Below are positions 34,854-42,563 of a stretch of DNA of 64,000 nt, piece after piece. The stretch is from the NCBI GenBank assembly GCA_963775275.1, contig CAVZII010000005.1, positions 1,364,001 through 1,428,000 on the forward strand, given 5' to 3'. How positions within the stretch are numbered: position 1 is the stretch's first letter; every line of letters begins with the position of its first letter. The translations under genes and the position numbers were made by a program. A model generated the notes under the pieces. It worked only from the letters and a program-made list of their open reading frames with translations. It made no database searches and was not told the origin of the DNA. The stretch is from JANWHQ01 sp963775275 (GTDB taxonomy: Bacteria; Pseudomonadota; Alphaproteobacteria; Caulobacterales; Caulobacteraceae).

Positions 34854-36704
34854 ATGCGGTTGAACGCGACGGCCCGATGGGGCGCTCTGGCGATCCTGGC
34901 GGCGGCGCTTGTCGGCGGCCCCGCGGCGGCCAAGGACAAGCCCTGCGACCGGGGATGCCTGGAAGGCCTCGTGGGCAAATACCTGACGGCGCTCGCCGCC
35001 CACGATCCGGCCAAGCTGCCGACCGCTCGCGGCCTGGTCTTCGTCGAGAACGACCAGCCGCTGAAGCTCGGCGAGGGGACCTGGGCCAGCGTCGACGGCC
35101 TGGGCCATTACCGGCACATCTTCTCCGACCCCGAGGCCGGCGAGGTCGCGGTCATCACCACCGTCAAGGAACACGGGACGGGCGCCATCCTCGACCTGCG
35201 CCTGAAGGTGCAGAACCGCAGGATCGCCGAGGCCGAGAGCCTGATCATCCGCGACCCGAGGGGCGCGGCGCGCTACGAGGCGCTGGGCGCGCCCGCCGCG
35301 GAGTGGCTGCAGCCGGTCGCGCCGGCCGACCGCGTTCCGCGCGACGCCCTGGTCGCCGTCGCCGACAAGTACCTGCAGGGAATGGTCCGCAACGATCCGA
35401 AGGGGGACTACTCGTTCTTCGATCCGGACTGCAACCGGCTGGAGCACGCCCAGCAGACGACGAACCTGAAGACGCCGGAGGCCTACGGCCACTCCAGCGA
35501 CACCGACTTCTCCTCCATGGGCTGCGAGGCCCAGTACAAGACCGGCTTCCTCGGCTTCGTCACCGCCATCCGCGACCGCCGCTATGTCGTCGTGGACGAG
35601 GAGCGCCAGGCGGTCTTCGCCTTCGCCGACCTCGACCACAACGGCACGGTGCGCAAGATCCGCCTGTCCACCGGCAAGGACTTCGTGATCCCCGCCTATT
35701 TCGACGTGCCGCGCACCCTGCAGGCCGGCGAGGCCTACCGCATGCGCGCCGGCAAGCTCTGGCGCATCGAGATGACCCTGACCGAGCTGCCCTACGGCAT
35801 GAAGCCGCCGTTCGACGCCGCGCCCGAGCCCGCCCGCGCGAAGCCCGTCCCCGCCAGGGCCGCAGCCTGCGACCGGGACTGCCTGTCCGACCTGCTCATG
35901 CAGGTGTTGCAGGCCATGGCCGACCACCGTCCCGCCGACGCGCCCCTGGCCAAGGACGTCCGCTACACCGAGAACGGCCAGGTCCTTCAGCCCGGCGACG
36001 GCCTGTGGGGCACGGCCTCGGCGATCGCCGTCCCCGGCGACGGCCTGGCGGCGCTGGGGCGCAACAGCTCGGCCTACAAGCTCGCCCTGTTCGATCCGGC
36101 GACCGGCCAGGCCGGCGCCCTGGTCGCCGTGAACGAGAACGGCACGCCCGGGATCATGGCCCTCAGGATCAAGGCGGCCGGCGGCGAGGTCGGCGAGATC
36201 GAGGCGGTGATCGTTCGCGAGGAAGGCAGCGGCCCGCGCGGCGGGACCATGACCCTGTTCAAGGGGCCTGTGCTCGCCGACTTCTCCGCCAAGGCCTTCT
36301 CGACCCCGGACCCCGTCCTGACCGCCCCGCCCGCGATCGCGAGCCCCCGCAAGCTGATCGCCCAGGCGGTGGACCGCTATTTCGACACCGTCGCCTACAG
36401 CCAGCGCCCCGACGCGGTCGTCACGCCCGAGGGCCCGACACGGCTGGACGGCCAGCCGCAGAAGGCGCTGGTTCCGCCGGCGGGCGTTCGCGATCGCCGG
36501 GTCCTGCTCATCGACGAGGACCGCGGCCTGGCCCTGGCGGCCGCGGTGCTGGACCGCGACGCCGAGGCGTCCTCGCCCGCGCCGCCGTCGAGCAACCTGC
36601 TGGCGGCGGTCTTCAAGGTGGACGGCAACCGGATCAGCCGCGTCGAGGCGATCTCGCGGCCCGTCCCCTACGGCATGACCACGGGCTGGGAGGAGCGGCG
36701 ATGA
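34854..36704 (+). CDS. Secreted tandem-duplicated DUF8021-like protein
   Basis: 616 residues from ATG 34854 (GGGGAAGAG upstream). Signal peptide about residues 1-25 (ARWGALAILAAALVGGPAAA). Two copies of the domain seen in the 24982 gene: unit 1 starts CDRGCLEGLVGKYLTALAAHDP (about residue 31), and unit 2 starts CDRDCLSDLLMQVLQAMADH (about residue 340). Each unit has a paired Cys, a LPxxxxxxFxEN-type strand and a second NTF2-like half. Both units end in LPYGM- or VPYGM-type text. Function unknown. Overlaps the following gene by 4 bp (ATGA). Confidence 0.72.
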   Translation: MRLNATARWGALAILAAALVGGPAAAKDKPCDRGCLEGLVGKYLTALAAHDPAKLPTARGLVFVENDQPLKLGEGTWASVDGLGHYRHIFSDPEAGEVAVITTVKEHGTGAILDLRLKVQNRRIAEAESLIIRDPRGAARYEALGAPAAEWLQPVAPADRVPRDALVAVADKYLQGMVRNDPKGDYSFFDPDCNRLEHAQQTTNLKTPEAYGHSSDTDFSSMGCEAQYKTGFLGFVTAIRDRRYVVVDEERQAVFAFADLDHNGTVRKIRLSTGKDFVIPAYFDVPRTLQAGEAYRMRAGKLWRIEMTLTELPYGMKPPFDAAPEPARAKPVPARAAACDRDCLSDLLMQVLQAMADHRPADAPLAKDVRYTENGQVLQPGDGLWGTASAIAVPGDGLAALGRNSSAYKLALFDPATGQAGALVAVNENGTPGIMALRIKAAGGEVGEIEAVIVREEGSGPRGGTMTLFKGPVLADFSAKAFSTPDPVLTAPPAIASPRKLIAQAVDRYFDTVAYSQRPDAVVTPEGPTRLDGQPQKALVPPAGVRDRRVLLIDEDRGLALAAAVLDRDAEASSPAPPSSNLLAAVFKVDGNRISRVEAISRPVPYGMTTGWEERR

Positions 36705-37156
36705 GCGATCAGGATCGGCTGCGGCGGCTGGAGGACATCGAGGAGATCCGCCGCCTTCTGGTCGCCTATGGCCATCACCTGGACCGGCGGGACTTCAAGG
36801 CCTACGCGGCCCTCTTCGCCCGGGACGGGGTCTGGGACGGCGGCTTCGGCGCGGGCACGGGGCCCGACGAGATCGAGGCGATGATGAAGCGGACGATCGG
36901 CGGGTCGCTGATCGAAGGGCCCCAGCGCAACTATCACCTGCTGACCAACTTCGACATCGAGGTCGAGGGCGAGCATGGCCGGGCCTGGTCGCGCTGGACC
37001 TTCATCGCCCAGGACGCCGAGCATCGCCCGCACGTGCTCTACGCCGGCCGCTACGACGACGAGCTCGTGCGCGAGGACGGACGCTGGAAATTCAAGCGGC
37101 GCACGGTGTCGGGCGACCTGCCCGGCCAGCCGCCGCCCCAGGGACCGCTCGATTAG
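36701..37156 (+). CDS. SnoaL/NTF2-like protein
   Basis: 151 residues, cone-shaped alpha+beta fold of the SnoaL-like/ring-hydroxylating beta-subunit superfamily: IEEIRRLLVAYGHHLDRRDFKAYAALFARDGVWD, then RNYHLLTNFDIEVEG and AGRYDDELVREDGRWKFKRR. Such proteins are small-molecule isomerases, lyases or binding proteins. Its start overlaps the stop of the secreted protein gene. The gene is 31 bp upstream of an SDR gene, so it may handle a related ketone or enol; substrate unknown. Confidence 0.82.
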   Translation: MSDQDRLRRLEDIEEIRRLLVAYGHHLDRRDFKAYAALFARDGVWDGGFGAGTGPDEIEAMMKRTIGGSLIEGPQRNYHLLTNFDIEVEGEHGRAWSRWTFIAQDAEHRPHVLYAGRYDDELVREDGRWKFKRRTVSGDLPGQPPPQGPLD

Positions 37157-37187
37157 GCCTGGGACAGTCCAGGGGAAGGAGACGCGC

Positions 37188-38069
37188 GTGCAGGACGTGG
37201 AAGGGAAGGTCGCCTTCGTCACCGGAGGCGCCTCGGGCATCGGCTATGGCATCGCCCGGGTGCTGCTGAGGAACGGGGTCAAGGTGGCCATCGCCGATGT
37301 GAACGACGCCTACCTCGCCGAGGCCGCCGCCGAGCAGACCGGCGTCAACAACATCCACTTCATCAAGGTCGACGTCACCGACCGGGCGGCCATGGCCCGC
37401 GCCGCCGACGAGGTCGAGCGGGTCTTCGGCAAGGTCCACATCGTCTGCAACAACGCCGGCGTCGGCGGCTCGCCCTCGATGGATGAGGCCGGCTACGAGG
37501 ATTGGGACTGGATGCTGGCGATCAACTTCGGCGGGGTGATCAACGGCGTCGTCAGCTTCCTGCCCAAGCTCAAGGCTCACGGCGAGGGCGGGCACATCGT
37601 CAACACCTCCTCCATGGCCGGGCTGATCCCCCTGCCGGGCGACGGCGGCATCTACACCGCCAGCAAGTTCGCGGTGCGGGGCCTGACCGAGTCCCTGCGC
37701 CTGACGCTGGCCAAGGACGACATCGGGGTCTCGGTGCTGTGTCCCGGTCTGACGCGCACGCGGATCCTGGAGGCGGCGGGCCGGCGGCGAAGCTCGCTCG
37801 CCGGCGTCCCGGCCGAACCGGAGGCCATGTTCAACTCCCTCGACGCCGGGATGGACCCGATCGAGCTCGGCGAGGCGGTGCTGGCGGGCATCCGCTCGAA
37901 CGCCCCGTACATCCTCCCGCACGGGGAGTTCAAAGAAGAGGTTTCCGACCTTTTCCAGGAGATCCTGGAGCAGTTTCCCACCGGCCAGGACGTCCCCGAG
38001 GACCGCGTCGCCTTCGAGCGCCGCCGCCGCGAGATGACCGAAGCGGCGAAGCGGGGGGAGCGGATCTAG
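37188..38069 (+). CDS. Short-chain dehydrogenase/reductase
   Basis: 293 residues from GTG 37188 (GGGGAAGGAGA upstream). Classical SDR: TGGASGIG cofactor motif at residues 12-19, Asp after VAIADVN suggesting NAD preference, NNAGVG, Ser in VNTSSMAG and catalytic Y-x3-K in YTASK. A long C-terminal tail (EEVSDLFQEILEQFP ... RRREMTEAAKRG) is typical of the group next to steroid- or terpenoid-catabolic enzymes. Substrate not inferable. Confidence 0.88.
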   Translation: MQDVEGKVAFVTGGASGIGYGIARVLLRNGVKVAIADVNDAYLAEAAAEQTGVNNIHFIKVDVTDRAAMARAADEVERVFGKVHIVCNNAGVGGSPSMDEAGYEDWDWMLAINFGGVINGVVSFLPKLKAHGEGGHIVNTSSMAGLIPLPGDGGIYTASKFAVRGLTESLRLTLAKDDIGVSVLCPGLTRTRILEAAGRRRSSLAGVPAEPEAMFNSLDAGMDPIELGEAVLAGIRSNAPYILPHGEFKEEVSDLFQEILEQFPTGQDVPEDRVAFERRRREMTEAAKRGERI

Positions 38070-38094
38070 TCCTCCCCCGCTCCTCGGGGGAGGA
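38070..38094. terminator. Bidirectional hairpin between convergent SDR and GST genes
   Basis: TCCTCCCCC (38070-38078) and GGGGGAGGA (38086-38094), a perfect 9-bp stem that starts inside the SDR stop codon's last base and ends 9 nt from the GST stop. Confidence 0.6.
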
Positions 38095-38102
38095 CCGGGA
38101 CT

Positions 38103-38855
38103 TCAATTCATCGGCGCATAGGCCTTGGCGCCCAGCTTGGAGCGGGCCATGGCGAGGGCGGCCTTGACCGCCGGGCGCGCGCCGACGCGCTCGAGCCAGG
38201 CCATCAGCCTGGGGGTCATCCCGGCGTTGACCAGCTCGGGCGCGAGCTCGGGCAGGCGGTGGGTCAGGGCGAAGGCGTCGATGTCGACCACGCTGTAGCC
38301 GGAGGCCAGGATGTAGTCCCGGTCTTCGAGCGCCTGCTCCAGCCGGGCGGTCATCTGGCCGATCCGCTCGCGCGCATTGGCGAGCTGGTCCTCGGAGGCC
38401 TCGGCGTCGCTGGTGACCTGAGCCCAGCCTGCCGTGACGGGCGGCGCCGGCAGCGCGGCCTGGCGATCCAGGAAGTCCCTGCGTTCGGCCTCGGACATGG
38501 CCGGCAGGGTCCGCGTATGCCAGCCGAGCAGGCGCACGCTGGCCGCAAGGGCCTGGTCGAGCTGGGCGGTCCAGGCCTGGACGTCGTACCAGCCGGCCGG
38601 GTCGAACGGCGCCAGATCGGGCTCGTAGGCCTCGGCGAGGTATTCCAGGGCGAGCTGGGAATCCTTGAGCTTGTGTCCGTCGTCGACGAGCAAGGGGACG
38701 CGGGTCCCATCGGCCGCCGCCTTGTAGGCCTCGGCGTGGTGCTCGAGGTCCAACAGGTCGACGTAGTGCGAGGTGAACTCCAGGCCCTTTTCCTTCAAGG
38801 CGATCAGGAGCTTGAGGGAGTCGGCGGTCGGCTCCCAGTGGTAGAGTTCGAGCAC
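38103..38855 (-). CDS. Glutathione S-transferase (LigF-like), copy 1
   Basis: 250 residues from GTG 38855, chosen because GAGGGAGGA lies just upstream and the family begins LELYHWEP. Thioredoxin-fold N-terminal domain (SLKLLIALKEKGLEFTSHYVDL; VPLLVDDGHKLKDSQLALEYL with the glutathione gamma-Glu loop) and an all-helical C-terminal domain containing LLGWHTRTLPAM. The helix text resembles LigF-type beta-aryl etherases, GSTs that break lignin-derived ether bonds. Fourteen bp downstream of a second GST gene. Function in ether cleavage is inference. Confidence 0.82.
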   Translation of the reverse strand: MLELYHWEPTADSLKLLIALKEKGLEFTSHYVDLLDLEHHAEAYKAAADGTRVPLLVDDGHKLKDSQLALEYLAEAYEPDLAPFDPAGWYDVQAWTAQLDQALAASVRLLGWHTRTLPAMSEAERRDFLDRQAALPAPPVTAGWAQVTSDAEASEDQLANARERIGQMTARLEQALEDRDYILASGYSVVDIDAFALTHRLPELAPELVNAGMTPRLMAWLERVGARPAVKAALAMARSKLGAKAYAPMN

Positions 38856-38868
38856 GGTCGGTCCTCCC

Positions 38869-39720
38869 TCAGGCGCCGACATAGGCGGCCATCGCGGCCG
38901 GGTTTGGCGCATCGGGCCGGAGCTGGTCGAACCCCATGGGTTCGGGCGCGCGGCCGGCGTTCAGGGCCTCCTTGATCGCGAAGGCGCGGCGGGCCAGCGA
39001 ACGGCTGAGGGCGAAGGCGTCCATGGTGCCGGGCATGTTGTAGATGCGGGTCAGCCAGTCGATGTAGCGGGGCGCCTTGTCCTTGTTGGCGTAGTCCGGC
39101 GCCGCCATGGGCAGGGAATAGGAATTGGCGAAGACCTCGAGGTCGGCGACCGTGTAGGCCGGCCCGGCCAGGAACCGGTCCTCCTTCAACCGCTCTTCCA
39201 TGGCCATGATCCCCCGGCCGACGCCGGCGCGGGCGTTGGCGAGCTGGTCCTCGGTGAAGCTCGACTTCACCGCCGCCTGCCAGGCGATGCGCCGGTCCTT
39301 GGTGGGGATGCGGGCGAGGATCTTCTCGAACTCCTCGGGGCTCTTGGACCGCGCCGCCGGACCGACGAAGTTGTGCCAGCCGATCACCGACAGGGCGCCG
39401 GCGAAGGTGTTGAGCGCCCTGCCCCAGTAGCGCATCCGGTAGCGCGCCATCGGATCGTCCGGCACGAGGCGGGGTCCGGTCGGCCAGGTCCGGTCGATGT
39501 ATTCGATCATCGGCGTGGACTCGGTGAAGATCTTGCCGTTGTGCTCCATGGTCGGAAGCGTGCCGGCCGGGTTGCGGGCGAGATAGGCCGGCGTGTGGTG
39601 CTCGAAGTCCGTCATGTTGATGTAGTGGAAGTCGAACTCGACGCCCTTCTGCTTCAGCGCGAAGAGCGGCTTTCCCGAGTTGGAGTTCGGCTCCCAGGTC
39701 CAGACCTGCGGCTTCGACAT
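38869..39720 (-). CDS. Glutathione S-transferase (LigF-like), copy 2
   Basis: 283 residues, ATG 39720 with GAGGGAGC upstream. N-terminal domain WTWEPNSNSGKPLFALKQKGVEFDFHYI and the glutathione loop LPTMEHNGKIFTESTPMIEYI. C-terminal domain with SVIGWHNFVGPAARS and EEFEKILARIPTKDRRIAW, which closely recalls the IGWH and ARIP segments of LigF beta-etherase. Divergent in sequence from the downstream GST, so the two may act on opposite stereoisomers, as LigE/LigF-type pairs do; that is a guess. Confidence 0.83.
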   Translation of the reverse strand: MSKPQVWTWEPNSNSGKPLFALKQKGVEFDFHYINMTDFEHHTPAYLARNPAGTLPTMEHNGKIFTESTPMIEYIDRTWPTGPRLVPDDPMARYRMRYWGRALNTFAGALSVIGWHNFVGPAARSKSPEEFEKILARIPTKDRRIAWQAAVKSSFTEDQLANARAGVGRGIMAMEERLKEDRFLAGPAYTVADLEVFANSYSLPMAAPDYANKDKAPRYIDWLTRIYNMPGTMDAFALSRSLARRAFAIKEALNAGRAPEPMGFDQLRPDAPNPAAMAAYVGA

Positions 39721-39825
39721 GCTTGCTCCCTCGCGGCGATCGCGGCGGCCCGACGCCAAGAACCGCCGGCCCGCCGCGGAATCAAGCGCAATGTCAGGGC
39801 GAGGGGCGCCTGCCCATTATCCACC

Positions 39826-39890
39826 GTCATGGCCGGCCTCGCGCCGGCCACCCATGAACACCTCGCTCACCCGTGTTCATCGCTCCCCCG
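39826..39890. repeat. Dispersed palindromic intergenic repeat, copy B
   Basis: CCGTCATGGCCGGC lead, then CCATGAACAC (39853-39862) and GTGTTCAT (39874-39881). Related to the element at 17053-17160. The 202-bp gap 39721-39922 holds no gene. Confidence 0.55.
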
Positions 39891-39922
39891 GCGCCTCGCC
39901 CGGAGCCCGTCCTCGGGCCGGC

Positions 39923-40516
39923 CTAGGCCAGGTCCCGCGCGAGCTCGGCGCGCGTCGCCGGGCTCAGGACCGCCAGGTGCGCATAGAGCTCATGGTCGCA
40001 GCCGACCATCGCCTCGGTCGAGGGATCGCGGAACGCCGCCTTCTGGGCTGGGGTCAGCGCGAAGCGCAGGAAGTGGACCGAGGAGGTCTTGCCGTCCTCG
40101 CGCGTGCGCTCGATGTCGCCTTCCTGCCGGGCCATGGCCTGCTCGGCGCCGATCTTGACGAAGAAGTGGTCCTCGACCCCGCCGAGGCGGCGCAGGATCA
40201 GGTCGCGGCGGACCGGATCGTCGATCTCGAACATCACGGTGGCCACCAGCTCGGACCCCTGGGGGATCAGGGGGTTGTAGGCCGCGAGCTCGTCCTTGAG
40301 CTGCTCGGCGCCCCCCTTCTCGATCAGGAGCATCTCCTGGATCTGGAAGAGCATGGTGTCGAAGCACTCGAAATAGACCGTGCACCAGGGGCCGAGCGCG
40401 ATCCGGCGCAGCTGCTTGATCGGCAGCAGGGCCGCCCGGCGCGCCTTGCGCTCGGCGGCGAACTGGGCGTCGGGGATGATGTCTTCGGGCGTGACCTTGC
40501 GAAGGGCGGCGGGCAT
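39923..40516 (-). CDS. DUF3501 family protein
   Basis: 197 residues, full length for the family. Recognisable opening KVTPEDIIPDAQFAAERKARRAALLPIKQLRRIALGP and FECFDTMLFQIQEMLLIEKGG; the middle has VATVMFEIDDPVRRDLILRRLGGVEDH. It is the third gene of a conserved set with rubrerythrin and a ferredoxin/CCG-domain protein, which occurs together in many proteobacteria and suggests a redox or peroxide-stress role. No catalytic residues are known for DUF3501. Confidence 0.87.
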   Translation of the reverse strand: MPAALRKVTPEDIIPDAQFAAERKARRAALLPIKQLRRIALGPWCTVYFECFDTMLFQIQEMLLIEKGGAEQLKDELAAYNPLIPQGSELVATVMFEIDDPVRRDLILRRLGGVEDHFFVKIGAEQAMARQEGDIERTREDGKTSSVHFLRFALTPAQKAAFRDPSTEAMVGCDHELYAHLAVLSPATRAELARDLA

Positions 40517-40525
40517 CGGCGGATC

Positions 40526-41880
40526 CTAGAGACCGTAGGCGCGGGCGAACACCTCGATCGGGTGCGCCTTGGCGGGCAGGGCGCCGCCCGCGACGACCTC
40601 CGCTTCCAGGAGCTGGCCGAGGTGCTTGCAGGCCAGGGGGCAGTCCGAACAGAGCGTCCCGTCGCCGGCCTTGGCGACCTGGCGGGCGGCGGGCTTGCCG
40701 ATCTTCACGGCCGAGGCGCGCGTGGCCTTCATCACCCCGAAGGTGCCGCCGTGGCCCGAACAGCGCTCGATCAGGTCGACCCTGGTCTCGGGGATCAGGC
40801 GCAGCATCTCGGCGGACTTGGCGCCCATGTTCTGGGCCCGGGCGTGGCAGGCGTGGTGCAGGGCGACGCCGCCCGCGACCGGCCTGAGCCCCGGCGCGAG
40901 GCCGTGGGCGCGCGAGACCTCGACGACGTATTCGCAGATGTCGCGCGTCGCGCCGGAGAGGCGCTTCACCTGTTCGCTCTCGGGCAGGAGGAGCGGCCAC
41001 TCGAACTTCATCATCAGGCCGCAGCTGGCGGTCAGCGCCACGATGTCCCAGCCCTCGTCGATGTCCCTGGCGAAGGCGGCCGAGACCTTCTGGGCCCGGC
41101 CGGCGACGTCGGCGAGATCGCCCGCCTCGAGCTGGGGCATGCCGCAGCATTCGGGGTAGACCAGCTTGGTCTCCACGCCCTGCAGGGCCAGGACCTTGAG
41201 CGCGTCCACGGCGGTGGACGGGTTGTTGTAGTCGACGAAGCAGGTGGCGTAGACGGCGGCCTTGCGCTTGCCGAAGGCCGGGCCTTCGGGATTGGGCGCG
41301 CGGCGCCTGGCGGCAGAGATCCTCGGCGGTCTTCGAATGCCAGTTGGGCAGCTCGGCCTCGCGGTCGATGCCGGCGACGCTCTCCATCAAGGACCGCACG
41401 GGCTTGTCTGGACGTGGCCGTGGCCCAGTTGGCGAGGCCGGCGACCGGCTTGGCCAGCTTGCCGTTGCGGTCGGTGTTCCCCAGCTGCTCGCGGATGAAG
41501 TCCCCGCCGTCACGGCGCCGGTCCGCGGCGCGCCGGCGCAGCATCAGGTGCGGGAAATCCAGGTTGAAGGGGTGCGGCGGCACATAGGGGCACTTCGTCA
41601 TGAAGCACATGTCGCAGAGGGTGCAGGCCTCCACGACCTTGGCGTAGTCGGCCTTGGCCACCCCATCCAGCTCGCCCGTCGGCCCCTCGTCGATCATGTC
41701 GAACAGGCGCGGGAAGCTGTCGCACAGATTGAAGCAGCGCCGGCAGCCGTGACAGATGTCGAAGACGCGCTCCATCTCCGCCTCGATGGCGGCGTGGTCG
41801 TAGAAGGCCTCATCGCGCCACTCCAGCGGATGGCGGAAGGGCGCCTCCAGGCTGCCCTCGCGGGAGGATGTGTCCGACAT
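40526..41880 (-). pseudogene. GlpC/HdrD-like Fe-S protein, two one-base frameshifts
   Basis: Two [4Fe-4S] sites (CHGCRRCFNLC and CTLCDMCFMTKCP, residues about 43-105) followed by two CCG domains (VYATCFVDYNN ... PECCGMP; LHHACHARAQNMG ... IERCSGHGG). The coding frame changes near 41410-41422 (after GLANWATA, resuming RPDKPVRSLMES) and again near 41300-41312 (after KTAEDLC, resuming PNPEGPAFGKRK). Removing one base at each gives 450 codons, a normal length. Both lie in the linker, 100 bp apart. Could be a pseudogene or local sequence error. Partner electron carrier of the rubrerythrin gene upstream. Confidence 0.82.
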
Positions 41881-41979
41881 CTGCTGCTGGGGCGAAGGGC
41901 TCCCTCCACCGCCTTCGGCGGTCCCCCTCCCCTAGAGGGGGAGGATCAGACGCACAGATCGCCCCCCTCTGGGGACGTC

Positions 41980-42002
41980 GGCCCCGGACTTGATCCGGGG
42001 CC
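41980..42002. terminator. GC hairpin downstream of rubrerythrin
   Basis: GGCCCCGGA-CTTGA-TCCGGGGCC, perfect 9-bp arms, 26 nt past the rubrerythrin stop in the 147-bp gap before the Fe-S gene. No T-run, so it may be an attenuating or RNA-protecting hairpin, or a dispersed repeat. Confidence 0.4.
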
Positions 42003-42027
42003 GGGAAGAGGGCTGGGGACTTCGCCC

Positions 42028-42441
42028 CTAGTCCAGCGTGTCCAGGGCGCGCTGGAAGCGGCCGGCGTGGGACTTCTCGGCCTTGGCGAGGGTCTCGAAC
42101 CAGTCGGCGATCTCGTCGAAGCCCTCCTCGCGGGCCGTGCGGGCCATGCCGGGATACATGTCGGTGTACTCGTGGGTCTCGCCGGCGATGGCGGCCTTGA
42201 GGTTGTCGGAGGTGGCGCCGATCTGCAGGCCCGTGGCCGGGTCGCCGACGTCCATGAAGTCCAGGTGGCCGTGCGCGTGGCCGGTCTCGCCTTCGGCGGT
42301 GGAGCGGAACACGGCGGCCACGTCGTTGTAGCCTTCAACGTCGGCCTTCTGGGCGAAGTAGAGGTAGCGGCGGTTCGCCTGGCTCTCGCCGGCGAAGGCG
42401 TCCTTGAGGTTGTCGAGCGTTTTGGAGGTCGCAAGGCTCAT
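42028..42441 (-). CDS. Rubrerythrin family di-iron protein
   Basis: 137 residues: the ferritin-like di-iron four-helix domain only, without the C-terminal rubredoxin domain. Iron-binding Glu/ExxH elements are visible in FAGESQANRRYLYFA, AEGETGHAHGHLDF, IAGETHEYTDMYPGMA and KAEKSHAGRFQRAL. Rubrerythrins reduce hydrogen peroxide using electrons from an external donor. The Fe-S protein gene and DUF3501 gene downstream are the likely partners. Confidence 0.92.
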   Translation of the reverse strand: MSLATSKTLDNLKDAFAGESQANRRYLYFAQKADVEGYNDVAAVFRSTAEGETGHAHGHLDFMDVGDPATGLQIGATSDNLKAAIAGETHEYTDMYPGMARTAREEGFDEIADWFETLAKAEKSHAGRFQRALDTLD

Positions 42442-42563
42442 CGGTCATCCCTCGGGGGTGAAATCCGGGCGGGACGGCGTCCCGCGGCGGCCTTGTTAGG
42501 CCGGCCGCGCCACGAGGTCCAATCGATTGAGCAGATGCGGCCGATAGAGCCGTTCGATGCGCC

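Noticed and set aside
39680..41587. 635-codon plus-strand open frame antisense to the DUF3501 and Fe-S genes
   Set aside because: Composition is high-GC shadow reading; the opposite strand has clear domains and motifs.
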